Shown here in pieces: positions 18,151-29,033 of a stretch of DNA of 64,000 nucleotides. Below the pieces are notes generated by a model. That model did no database searches, was not told where the DNA came from, and worked only from the letters and a program-made list of their open reading frames with translations. Positions within the stretch are counted from its first letter, which is position 1. The number at the start of each line of letters is the position of its first letter. The position numbers were made by a program, and so were the translations under genes. Origin of the DNA: Amyelois transitella (taxonomy: Eukaryota; Arthropoda; Insecta; Lepidoptera; Pyralidae); the NCBI RefSeq assembly GCF_032362555.1, contig NC_083531.1, forward strand, positions 4,340,001-4,404,000. The letters run 5' to 3'.

Positions 18151-18515
18151 GGTGAAAATGAAACAGAAAGTTATACCAGGATCAGCAGTCTCCGGTAATG
18201 TAACTTCTTTGTGAGTAGAGCTGGTGGTCTTTTTAGCCTCAATTTTTTTCACTGGAGATGCCCGTTTCTTCAGTGGCGGGTTGCATGTTATTGCATTCGA
18301 TAGACCCCTGTAATACAAGCAGGGTAAAAGAAAGAAAGAAAGAAAGAAAGAAAACATGTTTATTTGGTAAATAATAATATGTGTATCAAGAACCACACCA
18401 TAGTAACAATAATAATAAACACAATATTTTCCTCATAAAACAAGGGATTAGGTATATTTTTATTTAATAAAATGTAAATAAATATGAGACTTTAATGATC
18501 TTTCTTTTCAGGGAT

Positions 18516-18665
18516 TCTTATTTTAGGCGACGGGCTAGCAACCTGTCACTATTTGAATCTCAATTCCATCATTAAGCCAAGCAGCTGAACGTGGCCTATC
18601 AGTCTTTTCAAGACTGTTGGCTCTGTCTATCCCGTAAGAGATAAAGACGTGATGTATGTATGTAT
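18516..18665 (+). mobile_element. SINE-A, 3' half
   Basis: From GGCGACGGGCTAGCAACCTG to TATGTATGTATG. Confidence 0.65.
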
Positions 18666-18806
18666 GTATATCAAAAACAGAAACCTTAATATCTGTTACA
18701 ACTTTTTAAGTACTGCCCGCTTGTACTGAATTTCTCTTAAAGTTTTATCCTTATTTTCTTTGATGTACTTACATGAGTATATAAATTAAATTAAATTAAA
18801 AAAATC

Positions 18807-18995
18807 ACGCCTCTTTTCCGGAAGAGTAGGCAGAGACCACATCTTTCCAATTGCCACGATCCCTGCACACTTCCTTCGCTTCATCCACATTCATAACTGT
18901 CTTCATGCAAGCTCGGCGGTTTCAAGTACTCTAGACTAGATCTTTTGCTAGAACGTCTCCGATTTGATCAAGGTAAGTACGTTCGTCTAGGCCTT
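18807..18995 (-). mobile_element. LINE-F 3' fragment
   Basis: Reverse complement encodes the C-terminal end of a reverse-transcriptase polyprotein as at 21672, but shorter and damaged (GGCAGAGACCACATCTTTCC, CTTCGCTTCATCCACATTCA). Confidence 0.6.
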
Positions 18996-19011
18996 CCCAA
19001 AGGGAGTCCGT

Positions 19012-19245
19012 AGTGAAAGTCTTATTTGATAAACCCCTGGACACAAAAAGGTGCCGTAAAAAATAGTGTGATTTAGATAAACCTTGTACACAAAGATTAA
19101 GTTATAAAAGTCTGATTTGATAAACCTTTGTACATAAAAAAGAGCCGTAACAAAAGTCTCGATTTCGATAAACCCCTGTACACAAAGAACGATCGAAGTG
19201 AAAGTGTGATTTCAATAAACCCCTGTACACAAAGACGGAAGGGCC
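19012..19245. repeat. 55-60 bp degenerate tandem repeat, about five units
   Basis: Each unit carries a variant of GATTTGATAAACCCCTGTAC followed by ACAAAGA and AAAGT. Spacing is about 50-60 bases. No coding pattern. Confidence 0.65.
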
Positions 19246-19584
19246 GAAGGGTACCTACAGTATCATTATCTATTAAAAAAATTGGGTTACTTTTATGAAA
19301 GCAGAAAGAAAAAATTATCTATTTTGACAAAACAAAGACAACGTTCTAAGCGTCTACCTGTTACAGTTATTAATATTTAGCAAATATATATATTTATATG
19401 TAAAAAAAAGGAAAAGGGTGATTTTGCAAAAAAAAAAAAGAAACTCGAGCAAATAAAAAACCGTTTAGAAATGCCGGTGGAAAAGACAAAAATCGTTCCC
19501 AACTCTATTGTCCTTTAAAGTTGAACACGTGAACTTCGGTTTCGACGAAAAGAACATTGTTTTTCAAAAAGACATGCATACCTA

Positions 19585-19740
19585 CATATAATCACGTCTT
19601 TATCCCTTGCGGGGTAGACAGAGCCAGCAGTCTTGAAAAGACTGATAGGCCACGTTCAGCTTTTCGGCTTGATGATAGAATTGGGATTCAAATAGTGACA
19701 GGTTGCTAGCACATCGCCTTAAAGAAGAATCCTGAAATTG
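19585..19740 (-). mobile_element. SINE-A, partial
   Basis: Reverse copy with TAATCACGTCTTTATCCCTT and GCGGGGTAGACAGAGCC, stopping in the middle of the element. Confidence 0.6.
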
Positions 19741-19774
19741 TATAAAATTATAGCCTACAGAACAAAAATTAATC

Positions 19775-20152
19775 TATACTAATATTATAAAGCTCAAGAA
19801 TTCGTTTGTTTGACGAAGTCGCGGGCACAGCTGGTTTATCATAAATGGAAAATGTGAACAAAAAAAAAAACAACAGGGTAAATTATTCACAGTCCTCGAG
19901 GGCTTCACAATGATGTCCAAAATAACTATTCCACGCGGACCAAGTCGCGGGCGCAGCTAGTGAAATCACTACATAGTATAAAACAAAGTCGCTATTTTAG
20001 TCTGTTTGTCTGTATGCTTAAATCTTTAAAATTACGCAATGGATTTTGATGCGGTTTTTTGTCACAAGTAGAGTGATTCAACAGGAAGGTTTTTATGTAT
20101 AATAACATTTATAATTTTTCACCCGTGCAAAGCCGGGGCGGGTCGCTAGTGA
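19775..20152. mobile_element. Family B fragments plus family C tail
   Basis: 19775-19965 holds broken family B pieces (ACGAAGTCGCGGGCACAGCT). 19968-20152 is family C: ACTACATAGTATAAAACAAA, TACGCAATGGATTTTGATGC and the end AAGCCGGGGCGGGTCGCTAG. Confidence 0.55.
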
Positions 20153-20451
20153 AATAATATAAAAAAAAACATACCCGATGACAGAAGGCTGCCTCTGCGC
20201 AGGAAACACGCCATACTTCAGGTGTCGTTCGCTCGCGTTCAACTTTCGAACGGGCGGCCGACACGGACTGAAAGCACACTGCACCGTTTGATACATACCT
20301 ACCTATCATCTTCTTCTTCTTCATCGTCGTTAACTTTTCCCGCTTTCTACGCGGGGTCGGCACAGTATGTTAGTTTTTTCCAATTTTTTTTATTATTTTT
20401 AATTATAATTACTTCTGTCAATTGCCATCTCACTGGTCTGACTGAACTTTA

Positions 20452-20709
20452 CATACATACACATACATATAATCACGTCTATATCCGTTGCGGGGTAGAC
20501 AGAGCTGTGACAGTATTGAAAAGACTGCAACGCCACGTTCAGCGGTTTTAGCATAATGATAGAATTGAAATTTAAATGGTGACAGGTCGCTTGCCCGTCG
20601 CCTAAAAGAAGAATCCCAAGTTTATAAGCCTATCCCTCAGTCGCCTTTTACGACATCCATGGGAACGAAATGGAGTGGTCCTATTTCATTGGTGCCGGGA
20701 ACCACACAG
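20452..20709 (-). mobile_element. SINE-A, near full length
   Basis: Reverse copy. Downstream flank GACTGAAAGCACAC repeats the upstream flank near 20270, so a local duplication surrounds it. Confidence 0.7.
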
Positions 20710-20744
20710 CGACTGAAAGCACACTTTTCTGTTTGATATCTACA

Positions 20745-20875
20745 TACATACCTACATATCATCACGTCTATATCCATTGCGGGGTAGACAGAGCTGTGAC
20801 AGTATTGAAAAGACTGATATAGGCCACGTTCAGCTTCAACAGTGAATCTCAATTCTATCATCAAGATGAAAAGTC
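20745..20875 (-). mobile_element. SINE-A, 3' half
   Basis: Reverse partial copy just after the previous one. Confidence 0.6.
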
Positions 20876-20907
20876 TAACGTGGCGTATCAGTCTTTAAAT
20901 ATTTATG

Positions 20908-21130
20908 GGAATAGCCATTTTGGGCATCATTGAAGCCCTCAAGGATGAATAATTTTCCTCCTTCTTATTTCACATTTTCCATTATTTCTTCGGTCCTAAA
21001 CGTTGTAGCGTTAGGTATATAGCCTAAAGCCTTCCTCGACAAATGGTCTATTCAACGCAAAAAAAAAGTTCCTGAGATTAGCGCGTTCAAACAAACAAAC
21101 TCTTCAGCTTTATAATATTAGTATAGATTT
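20908..21130 (-). mobile_element. Retroelement tail repeat, family B
   Basis: Contains TTTTGGGCATCATTGAAGCC and ends AGCTTTATAATATTAGTATA. Confidence 0.6.
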
Positions 21131-21155
21131 ATATTTATATATTCAATATATTCAT

Positions 21156-21310
21156 TTAGGCGATGGGCTAGCAACCTGTCACTATTTGAATCTCAATTCT
21201 ATCATTAAACCAAACAGCTGAACGTGGCCATTCAGTCTTTTCAAGACTGTCGTCTCTGTCTACCCCGCAAGGGATATAGACGTGACCATATGTATGTATG
21301 TATGTATATT
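21156..21310 (+). mobile_element. SINE-A, 3' half
   Basis: From TTAGGCGATGGGCTAGCAAC to the TATG tail. Confidence 0.65.
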
Positions 21311-21668
21311 TATTTACTACTGGTTCTTGCAAGCCGACAGCTGTGACCGCTGCGGCCTCATCAGCTCATACTGACGCTTCACGGAGACCACATCTTCATG
21401 CTGACACGACTGGGCGGAGTGTGAACTGTTAACATACATAAAATACATGAAAATCACGCCTCTTTCCCGGAACTACGATATTTGTTCTATGTTATAATTG
21501 TGTAAGAATTTAATGTATAAGTTGCTTTGTCTATCGCATTGGTTTTTATGACTGTAATTATAGGATAAGTTTTGATGAAATAAATAAATAAACTGTAAAC
21601 AATGCGACGCAATACGTTTCGTTAACGAGTCTGCGATGCGACGTCAAAATTCAATACATACATACATA

Positions 21669-21960
21669 AAATCACACCTCTTTCCCGGAGTGGTAGGCGG
21701 AGACTACCACTTTCCACTTGCCACGATCGCTGCACACTTCCTTCGCTTCATCCACATTCATAACTCTCTTCATGCAAGCTCGGCGGTTTCGGGTACTTTT
21801 GACCTGACGCTTTACCAGGACGTCCTTAATTTGATCAAAATACGTTCGTCTAGGTCTTCCCACTCCGACCTTTCCCTCCACACTCTCCTTGTATATCTGC
21901 TTAGTCAACCTGCTTTCATTCATCCTCTCCACATGACCGAACCATCTCAACAAAATTCTA
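21669..21960 (-). pseudogene. LINE-F: C-terminus of a non-LTR retrotransposon polyprotein
   Basis: The reverse frame at 21672-21953 reads MLRWFGHVERMNESRLTKQI, then GKVGVGRPRRTYFDQIKDVL and RACMKRVMNVDEAKEVC. The LRWFGHVERM and GRPR motifs are typical of the extreme C-terminus of insect non-LTR reverse-transcriptase polyproteins. The 3' end carries ATGTATGT repeats. 5' truncation leaves only this end, as is usual for target-primed insertion. Shorter fragments of the same element are scattered through the window. Confidence 0.75.
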
Positions 21961-22119
21961 ATATTAAAAAAAAAATATTTTAGTCTTAAGAAAAACGGAT
22001 GACATCAATTTATCATCTCTCTATTTGTTAAATGTTAGGTAATCATTACCTAATAAATGTATAATATGTAAACTAAGTAGGCAGTAAACTTAGTTTTAAG
22101 TTATTTATATATATATTTG

Positions 22120-22356
22120 ACGGCCTCTGTGGCTCAGCGGTACTACGCTTGTCTGTGACACCGGAGGTCCCGGGTTCGAATCCCGGTCAAGGCATGATGA
22201 GAAAAGAACTTTTTCTGATTGTCCTGGGTCTTGGATGTTTATCTATATAAGTATTTATTATAAAATATAGTATCGTTGAGTTAGTATCTCGTAACACAAG
22301 TTTCGAACTTACTTCGAGGCTAACTCAATCAGTGTAATTTGTCCCGTATATATATA
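22120..22356 (+). mobile_element. SINE-D with tRNA-like head, near full length
   Basis: Head GTGGCTCAGCGGTACTACGC (A box) and CCCGGGTTCGAATCCCGG (T-arm with B box), then a unique body ending ATAAAATATAGTATCGTTGA, then GCTAACTCAATC. Transcribed by RNA polymerase III in known tRNA-SINEs. It is not a functional tRNA because the acceptor arm does not close and the body continues. Confidence 0.75.
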
Positions 22357-22439
22357 ATTTGCTTAGCTTCATCGATATCAGAATGTTTGGCAAAGACAAT
22401 GTTATTTAAAGTCTAGGTTGAAGCAATTTAAAAATAAAT

Positions 22440-22665
22440 GACTTTGTGTACCGTTTCATATGATAGCTATCATCAGTTAGCCTACCACGTAGCGGTGTCT
22501 ATATTATAAGCTTAGGTCATTTGGTAAGCAAAAAAAAAAAAAAAATATCTATTACCATTATTTATTTGACGTCAACCAATGTTGTGATACCATAAGATTT
22601 AACAATTATTAAGCGATATGAAGTATCCTATAATAATGAATAAAAATTTTTAATTGAATTATATT
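22440..22665. mobile_element. Family G repeat fragments
   Basis: Contains TTTGACGTCAACCAATGTTG and TATCCTATAATAATGAATAA. Related pieces at 1890-1975, 34022-34105, 42480-42600, 44060-44210, 46740-47130, 47905-48020, 51025-51180 and 55381-55470. Confidence 0.5.
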
Positions 22666-22669
22666 TTTT

Positions 22670-23860
22670 TTATTTATTTGTATTACTATAGCGTTTCTTA
22701 TTAAACATGACAAATACCTAAACGAGACCTACTTTCGCATCGCATACTCTTTACGAAAGACAAAGCCTCGGTAATATAATATAAAAAAAAAAAATACCTG
22801 CCGGCCGGAGCCTAGCAATACCTAAGGCAGCCGCTGCTATTTCCTTTTGTCTTGAAAAGTCCCAAGTTTTATGAATTTTTATAAAAAAAATTGTCTTTGC
22901 CATAACGAGCAAGGTGAAAAACGATAACGACCGATTTCTAAACGTGCAAATGAAAAAATAGGTATTGTAATTTTTTTTTCTAGGTTAAGTTGGTAGGTCC
23001 CTTAAAAATGAAATGGTATTTTTTTTTTACTACCTCAACCCATCGTCTGGACTTTTGTTGAATAGGTCTTTTAAAAATAAGTATTATGAGTTTGACTGCA
23101 CCATTTCTCGATTTAGGGATCCGTTTTTGACATATCTGGTTTTAAAGTATTTTTTTTTTTGGAGGTAATTCGTATTTTTTTTTTATTTTGTAGACGTTTC
23201 TGCTCTTTTCATCTGCTCAACGATTATATCTCGTGAAAAAAAAAAACAGCGGTAATATTATATTACGAAGTTTAAACGTAAACTTATAAAATGTACTGGT
23301 GCTGCTGCGCCCTCTTCACAGCCCGGGAGCGCTAGTCTTCGCCTTTGGTCTACTTCAACGCTCACCAAGTTGAGTAGCTAGATATCCTCTGACGGCTCCT
23401 TGCTGGATCTCGTGTTTTAAGCTAAACCCAAGCCCTTTTGAATACATTGTTAAACTATAGTCCGCTAATAAAGGTTGTTTGTTTTTTTTTGCAAACTATT
23501 TATTGCACATAAAAAAAAAACAAAAAATAGAAAACAGTCATGTTAGTTGTAGTTACCTATACTATGGAATTTAAAATTATCTCTTACCTGCGACGTTTTA
23601 CCTAAACGTCACAAATACAATATAATAAAAAAGTTTAAACACTGTTTCCGTTCTTACATAAATAATATTCCCGAAAAAAAAATATGAAGATAAAGAAATA
23701 GTAAAAGGCGCATGAAAAAACAAAAAGTCATGAAAAATAATATCCGGAACAGACAGAGAATTACCTAGATGGATTTTATAATATGTAACTAGTTAGGTAC
23801 TCATGGTCGAAGGCGAACTCTGAGCTGGGAGAAGAGGATGCAATGATATTTAAGCCAGAA
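22670..23860. other. AT-rich intergenic DNA with one GC-richer patch
   Basis: Long T and A tracts. 23294-23420 is GC-richer (GCTGCTGCGCCCTCTTCACA) but has no usable frame. 23480-23560 looks like a retroelement 3' tail (TTTATTGCACATAAAA). Confidence 0.4.
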
Positions 23861-23867
23861 AGAAGAA

Positions 23868-24133
23868 CATACATACATACATATGGTCACGTCTATATCC
23901 CTTGTGGGGTAGACAGAGCCAACAGTCTTGTCTTGAATAGACTGAATGGCCACGTTCAGCTGTTTGGCTTAATGATTGAATTGAGATTCAAATAGTGACA
24001 GATTGCTAGCCCATCGCCTAAAAAAGAATCCCAAGTTTATAAGCCTATCCCTTAGTCGCCTTTTACGACATCCATGGGAAAGAGATGGAGTGGTCCTATT
24101 CTTTTTTGTACTGGTGCCGGGAACCACACGGCA
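23868..24133 (-). mobile_element. SINE-A, near full length
   Basis: Complete reverse copy flanked by AGAAAGAAGAA on both sides (23860 and 24133), a probable target-site duplication. Confidence 0.75.
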
Positions 24134-24139
24134 GAAAGA

Positions 24140-25119
24140 AGAAGTGACATTATTAAACTTACTTCATCCTTGATTTCCTTTTGTTTGATTTTTGAGTTAT
24201 AATTCTTGAATCCGTCTTCTCCGGCCCGTGGAAATATTGTGCAGGGTACTTTATTTGACTGAAAATAACGTTCGCTTATTTAAATAGTGACACAATAAAT
24301 TTTATATTTAAAAAAACATAGTCCATTAAGTAAGTACCAATACTACATGTATTTGTATGTTAAGATGGTCTGGATAATTTATTAAAAAAATACGAATGCA
24401 GGTCAAAAGAGCACCATATTATCTGAAACTTGCATAATTTTTTTTTTATTTCGAATTTATTAAATTGAGGAAGCAAAATAATTAGGTACGGAAAGGTATC
24501 ATCCAAGTGAAAAGATGCAATCTCTGCCTACCCGTCCAAAAAAGGGAATCGATATCTACAAACATTTACTTACATAGTTTTAGTGGCATTCGTACGAGAT
24601 TTCTCCATATTCCCCTAATTTTTTTTTGTAAATTTTTGTAATATTTAAATTTTTTTGTGTGTGTAACTAAATGATAATTAAATCAATCAAAAATATTTTT
24701 TTAAACTAAGCTATGGCTAGAGTAAAGTAATAAATTTTAATGTCATGGTATTTTTTTTTAAATTTGCCGCCAATAGACTAGTTTCATAATACCGTCATCC
24801 TTGGTTGCCACCTTAGGGAGTTTTTCCCATATTTTTGGGACATTTTTTTAGTGTTTATCAACATAAAAAATTAACATCATTTTTTAACTGTTTCTTATAT
24901 CAATGAATAAATAACCTACCTAACACAAAATTTTTCTCAGTATATCGGACTAATATAAGCTTATAAAAAAAGACTGGGCACATTGCTTGTATCACTTGAA
25001 TCGATATATCAGGCCAGTCTTTGAATGAATTCGGCTGACACCCGCAGGAGAGGCTGATCACCACGAAGGTGGATTTATAACATTCGAAGATATACATGGT
25101 AGGAAGATTCAGAAGAAGA
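24140..25119. other. AT-rich intergenic DNA
   Basis: No gene recognised. 24900-25097 contains a short reverse frame with no identifiable domain. Confidence 0.4.
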
Positions 25120-25154
25120 GGCAGTCAACCGCACTTGATGTGCGGTTGACTGCC
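25120..25154. repeat. Perfect 15-bp inverted repeat, 5-base loop
   Basis: GGCAGTCAACCGCAC, loop TTGAT, GTGCGGTTGACTGCC. No mismatch and no run of T after it. Confidence 0.8.
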
Positions 25155-25324
25155 AGAAATGGCAATTTGCTCATAAAATAACCTACATTTATAAAATAAC
25201 CCCTCATTGTCGGGGATAATTAGTATTTAATTAATTATAAAACAATTTCATAGTATAGGTCTTTAATATATTGCGATATACAAGTGGCATAACAATTGAC
25301 AGCTATTATTAGAGATAGGGCTAA

Positions 25325-25400
25325 GGACATACATATAATCACGTCTATATCTCTTGCTGGGTAGACAGAGCCAACAGTCTTGACACATTGAGCTGTTTGG
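25325..25400 (-). mobile_element. SINE-A 3' fragment
   Basis: Contains ATAATCACGTCTATATCTCT and TGGGTAGACAGAGCC. Confidence 0.5.
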
Positions 25401-25683
25401 CTTATTATAAAAAAAGCCGTCTCCCCGACATGCAACACGACCGATTCGCATTAAGATAAAGCTTAGTAAAGAATAGCTAGTCGAAGGTTTGGTTTCAACA
25501 CAAGATTTTTACACAAGTGCGCCAAGGTATATTAGGGGTAAGTATATTTGGGGCAGTTTTTGTTAAGGATGATAACACAGCGTCTGCGTCATCATTCATC
25601 CTTGCTTGTCCGTCCGTAAGCCATAGAATAGTATCTCTATTTAGTTTATGCGTATCTGTCTGCACTGTGTGTTTGTGTGGGTC

Positions 25684-26536
25684 CAGAGTTGCCAACTTAG
25701 ATTTTGAAAAGGTCGTAGGCCAGATTAGAAAATTACGTAGACATAGTAAAATTTCCATATGAGAAATACGTAGATCTACGTACTTTTTTCTGCTTGAAAT
25801 AAAGACGTGAATAAAACGACAATTCATAAGACCCTAAAAGTTGCAAACAGTCAGAAGATAGATAAATCTGGTTAAAGATTATCTCCGCTAACAAAAATAC
25901 ATTCATACATACATAAAATCACGCCTCTTTCCCGGAGGGGTAGGCAGAGACCACCTCTTTCCACTTGCTACGATCTCTGCATATTTCCTTCGCTTCATCC
26001 ACATTCATAACTTTCTTCATGCAAGCAAAAAAAAAAATAGTAATAAATAAATAAACATTCCAGTAACAAGTCAAGTTTCACATTATCTACATTCTACATA
26101 TGAAACCACCACTTACAGATAATTTAAAAAAGTTTGCTACTTCATGGTCATCGATTTATTTAAATTATACAATTTTATATCATTTTCAGATTAATTAAAT
26201 TTATACATATATTTACTAAAAAGTGTAATGTGTTCCTGCATAGACTCGCGATTTATTTTTAAGCTACTTTTCGTGAAAAGTAAGCCTGTTAGCGTTTCAG
26301 TGGAAAGTCTGTTTCTTATGTTCTTCATTTGCGTTATTATGTCCGTTACGGAACGTTTATTAACTTTTTTTCGCGAAAGTACCGGAATTAATTCAGTCTT
26401 ACGACGAGATATGTTATTTTGCAATTGAATAATTTTGATAGAAAATACGTAGATTTTGGGACTAAAGTTTGTTGGTTTGCGTGAAAGGCTTAAAATACGT
26501 AGATCTACGTAAAAAGACGTAGAGTTGGCAACGCTG
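25684..26536 (-). mobile_element. hAT-type transposon remnant with 8-bp target-site duplication
   Basis: Ends are CAGAGTTGCCAACT on the left and its near-inverse AGTTGGCAACGCTG on the right, flanked on both sides by TGTGGGTC (25676-25683 and 26537-26544), exactly the 8-bp duplication hAT elements make. A reverse frame at 26191-26424 contains IRNRLSTETLTGLL, resembling the hAT dimerisation region at the C-terminus of the transposase. A LINE-F fragment (25915-26028) is nested inside. The element is too short for a whole transposase. Confidence 0.75.
25915..26028 (-). mobile_element. LINE-F 3' fragment nested in the hAT remnant
   Basis: CATA repeats, ATCACGCCTCTTTCCCGGAG and GGCAGAGACCACCTC, ending at ATGCAAGC followed by poly-A. 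Confidence 0.65.
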
Positions 26537-26544
26537 TGTGGGTC

Positions 26545-27490
26545 ACCTCACTTCACCCGCCGGTGGACGTATTTTTATCATCGTGTTATTTTTCATTATG
26601 ACAAAGTGATTTTTCAAATTATTGACCTTACATACTGCAATTTATTATGATATAGCTAAATCGCCTAAAATTATTTGACGTGTTTAATGGTAAGTACATC
26701 ACTAAATATTGTTTGTTGATTCGACTAAAAATATAAAATATGCGCATGTTATTATAGGCTAGTGATGGGATCTCTGTACGAGTACATATGAATAATCGAT
26801 TACACCTACTCGAGTACTATTTTTATAAGTAATAACTTGAATCGAATTGCTGTATCGAATACGATACAGCATATAACTTAGTTAACTGTAGTTTAATTCA
26901 AATACCTGTTTAATCCGTTTATGCAGAGGTCGTGGCAAGTGGAAAGAGGTAGTCTCTGCCTACCCCTCCGGCAAAGAGGCGTGATTTTATGTATGTACGA
27001 ATTTAAACTGGAGTGAAGTACTTGCAGTTTTAGTTTAGATAAATCATTTTTTTATCAGAAACATTAAAAATAAATTTCTCTACATTGAATATAATAACAA
27101 AAAATAATATAAGATATATATGAAGAAATAGTACTAGAATATAACTTTAAGTAATTAACTGTCGTGAAGACCTAATTTTTAAATTAAATGGCGTTTTTGT
27201 AGATTAATAGAATATTTGGCTGTGTATTCTCTAATTGAATATTCAGCTATTGCTATATTCTTTTTTATGTCATGTTCAGGATACTTACTTTAAAAAATTT
27301 AAAAAAAAAATACATCCTAGCTTTTATCTTCACTGCTATAGAGACACTCAATTTTATCTCATACCTCTTTAGCTCTATTGTAATTCTAACGCATAACTTG
27401 GTCGAGTATGAAGAGTTTCATTTTAATGCGTTATTTTAAAGTAACAATGAATGATGGTATAATTTCTAAACTTTCAACATAATTTAGAGT
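26545..27490. other. AT-rich intergenic DNA
   Basis: Includes a perfect 10-bp hairpin at 26848-26871 (TGCTGTATCG/CGATACAGCA) and a short forward LINE-F end at 26930-26995. No gene. Confidence 0.45.
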
Positions 27491-27496
27491 GCTATA

Positions 27497-27890
27497 TATA
27501 GCGATGCTGATCATGGATGTGATATGGGATATGCTAGATCAACTTCTCTGTGTGTACCGTGGAAGTGCAATTGAATGGAATAGCAAGCGACCGTTACCAT
27601 TTACTTTACAGAAGCAGAAATGGTGGCTGCGATTGATACTTCTAGAAAAAATATTTTATGTGGTTGCATAAACTCATAAAGAGCGGGTGAAAATTTTCCT
27701 GCAACACCGCGTGTTGATAAGGAGAGTGCAATCAAAATTAAATTAGCTAATCAAAAGACTTCAATCAGAAATGATACACATTCGCATTAGATCCTTTTTC
27801 ATGAGCGAATGTATTCAACTTGGATCCTACTTATGAAGGTTTGCCATGTGCCAACAGCAAAACAGATTGCGCATTACTCATAATATCGCA
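27497..27890 (+). pseudogene. Decayed Copia-type RNase H
   Basis: Across shifting frames: DADHGCDM and RSTS, GSAIEWNSKR, TVTIYFTEAEMVAAIDTSRK, KESAIKIKLAN and VPTAKQIAHYS. This order matches the Copia RNase H pattern (DADW..., GAISWSSK, STEAEY, D-SAI-LA-N, YVPT-EQ-AD). At least two stops and frame changes are present. No LTRs seen nearby. Confidence 0.65.
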
Positions 27891-27894
27891 ATAT

Positions 27895-28869
27895 AGACCC
27901 AAAGTGTTCAAGAAGATGGTTGACATTATCGGGGGCGGAAGTTAAGGAGTACCTACTAGCCGTTACAGACTACGGTAATACAATAGAGATGATTAGCAAC
28001 TACTATTGATATATTCGGAATGTATTATTTGCAAACTGAATGTTATATCCACAAAAACGCCGTTTACTTTAACAATAATCAACACGCAAAACAAAAGTTT
28101 TACAAAACAAACAACTGGCTTTTTTTGCGTGGCGGTATGCAAAAAAAGGTTGCTGCTTTGTTTGTGTCTGAGAAAAGGCGCCAATAGTGTGCAAGTGACA
28201 GCTCATGATTTTGGCCGCCATTTTAGATTCGTTTCTTTATTGAAACGGATTTTTCTAGACTCTCTCGTGGATTCTTTAAATTAATGTATTGAGCTGTAAG
28301 GTATGTATGTTTACAGTACATTACACATTTTTAGTTACATTCACTTCGTCGAATACAAAAATGTTTACCCACCGCCAATAAAGCTTTAGGTACCTACTTG
28401 TTCAATTAATTGTCTCTCCTCTTCTTGACTATTCTGAAGTTGCTTGTTTGAAAATACTGAAGAGTTGGTTAACTAGTTAATAGGGTTTAAAAAACCAGGG
28501 AATTCGCTTTTTTTTCGATCTTCGTAAGTTGATCATATATCAGAGTTTCACCGCCAATTGAAATGGCTCCCATATACCTTATACGTTACAATCACACACC
28601 ATTGTGTAACGTCCTTTTTATACCTCTCATTTCCCTTTTATACATACATACATAAAATCACGCCTCTTTCCCGGAGGGGTAGGCAGAGACTACCTCTTTC
28701 CACTACAGCTACACTACCTTTCCCTTTTATCTTATTTTTTTTCACTCTGTGAGACAAGCGAAAGAGAGAAGCGATGTAAGTATGCTTCACGTCATAAAAT
28801 CAAAATACTAAAACCCAACTGAATCTTAATTGGGGTCCGCCCAATTTTTCGAACTCGTCATGACTCGCA
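27895..28869. other. Intergenic DNA upstream of STAT
   Basis: No gene recognised. 28643-28705 holds a reverse LINE-F 3' fragment. Short frames at 27993-28284 overlap on both strands without recognisable domains. Confidence 0.4.
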
Positions 28870-29033
28870 TTTCTATTGGTGTTCCTTCAAAAGTGTACAG
28901 AGTGGGGGGATTTAGAAGTAGGGAGAAGACGAGCGAGTGATTGACAGTTGGCGCATAAGTTTAGTTTGTTTTAGGTGAACGAGTGAGCAGCACCCTCCGC
29001 AGCCCACAACGATCACGTGCTAAACGCGCTAAG
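28870..29033 (+). promoter_or_regulatory. Possible STAT promoter and non-coding first exon
   Basis: A GC-richer patch in AT-rich DNA ending CTAAG followed by the donor GTAAAT at 29034. It contains the E-box CACGTG at 29014-29019. The coding exon at 31579 has an acceptor before its ATG, so an upstream untranslated exon is required; this is my best candidate. Transcription start not located. Confidence 0.35.

Noticed and set aside
20222..20551. 109-residue forward frame
   Set aside because: Built from a short unknown GC-rich patch, CTT repeats and reverse SINE-A.
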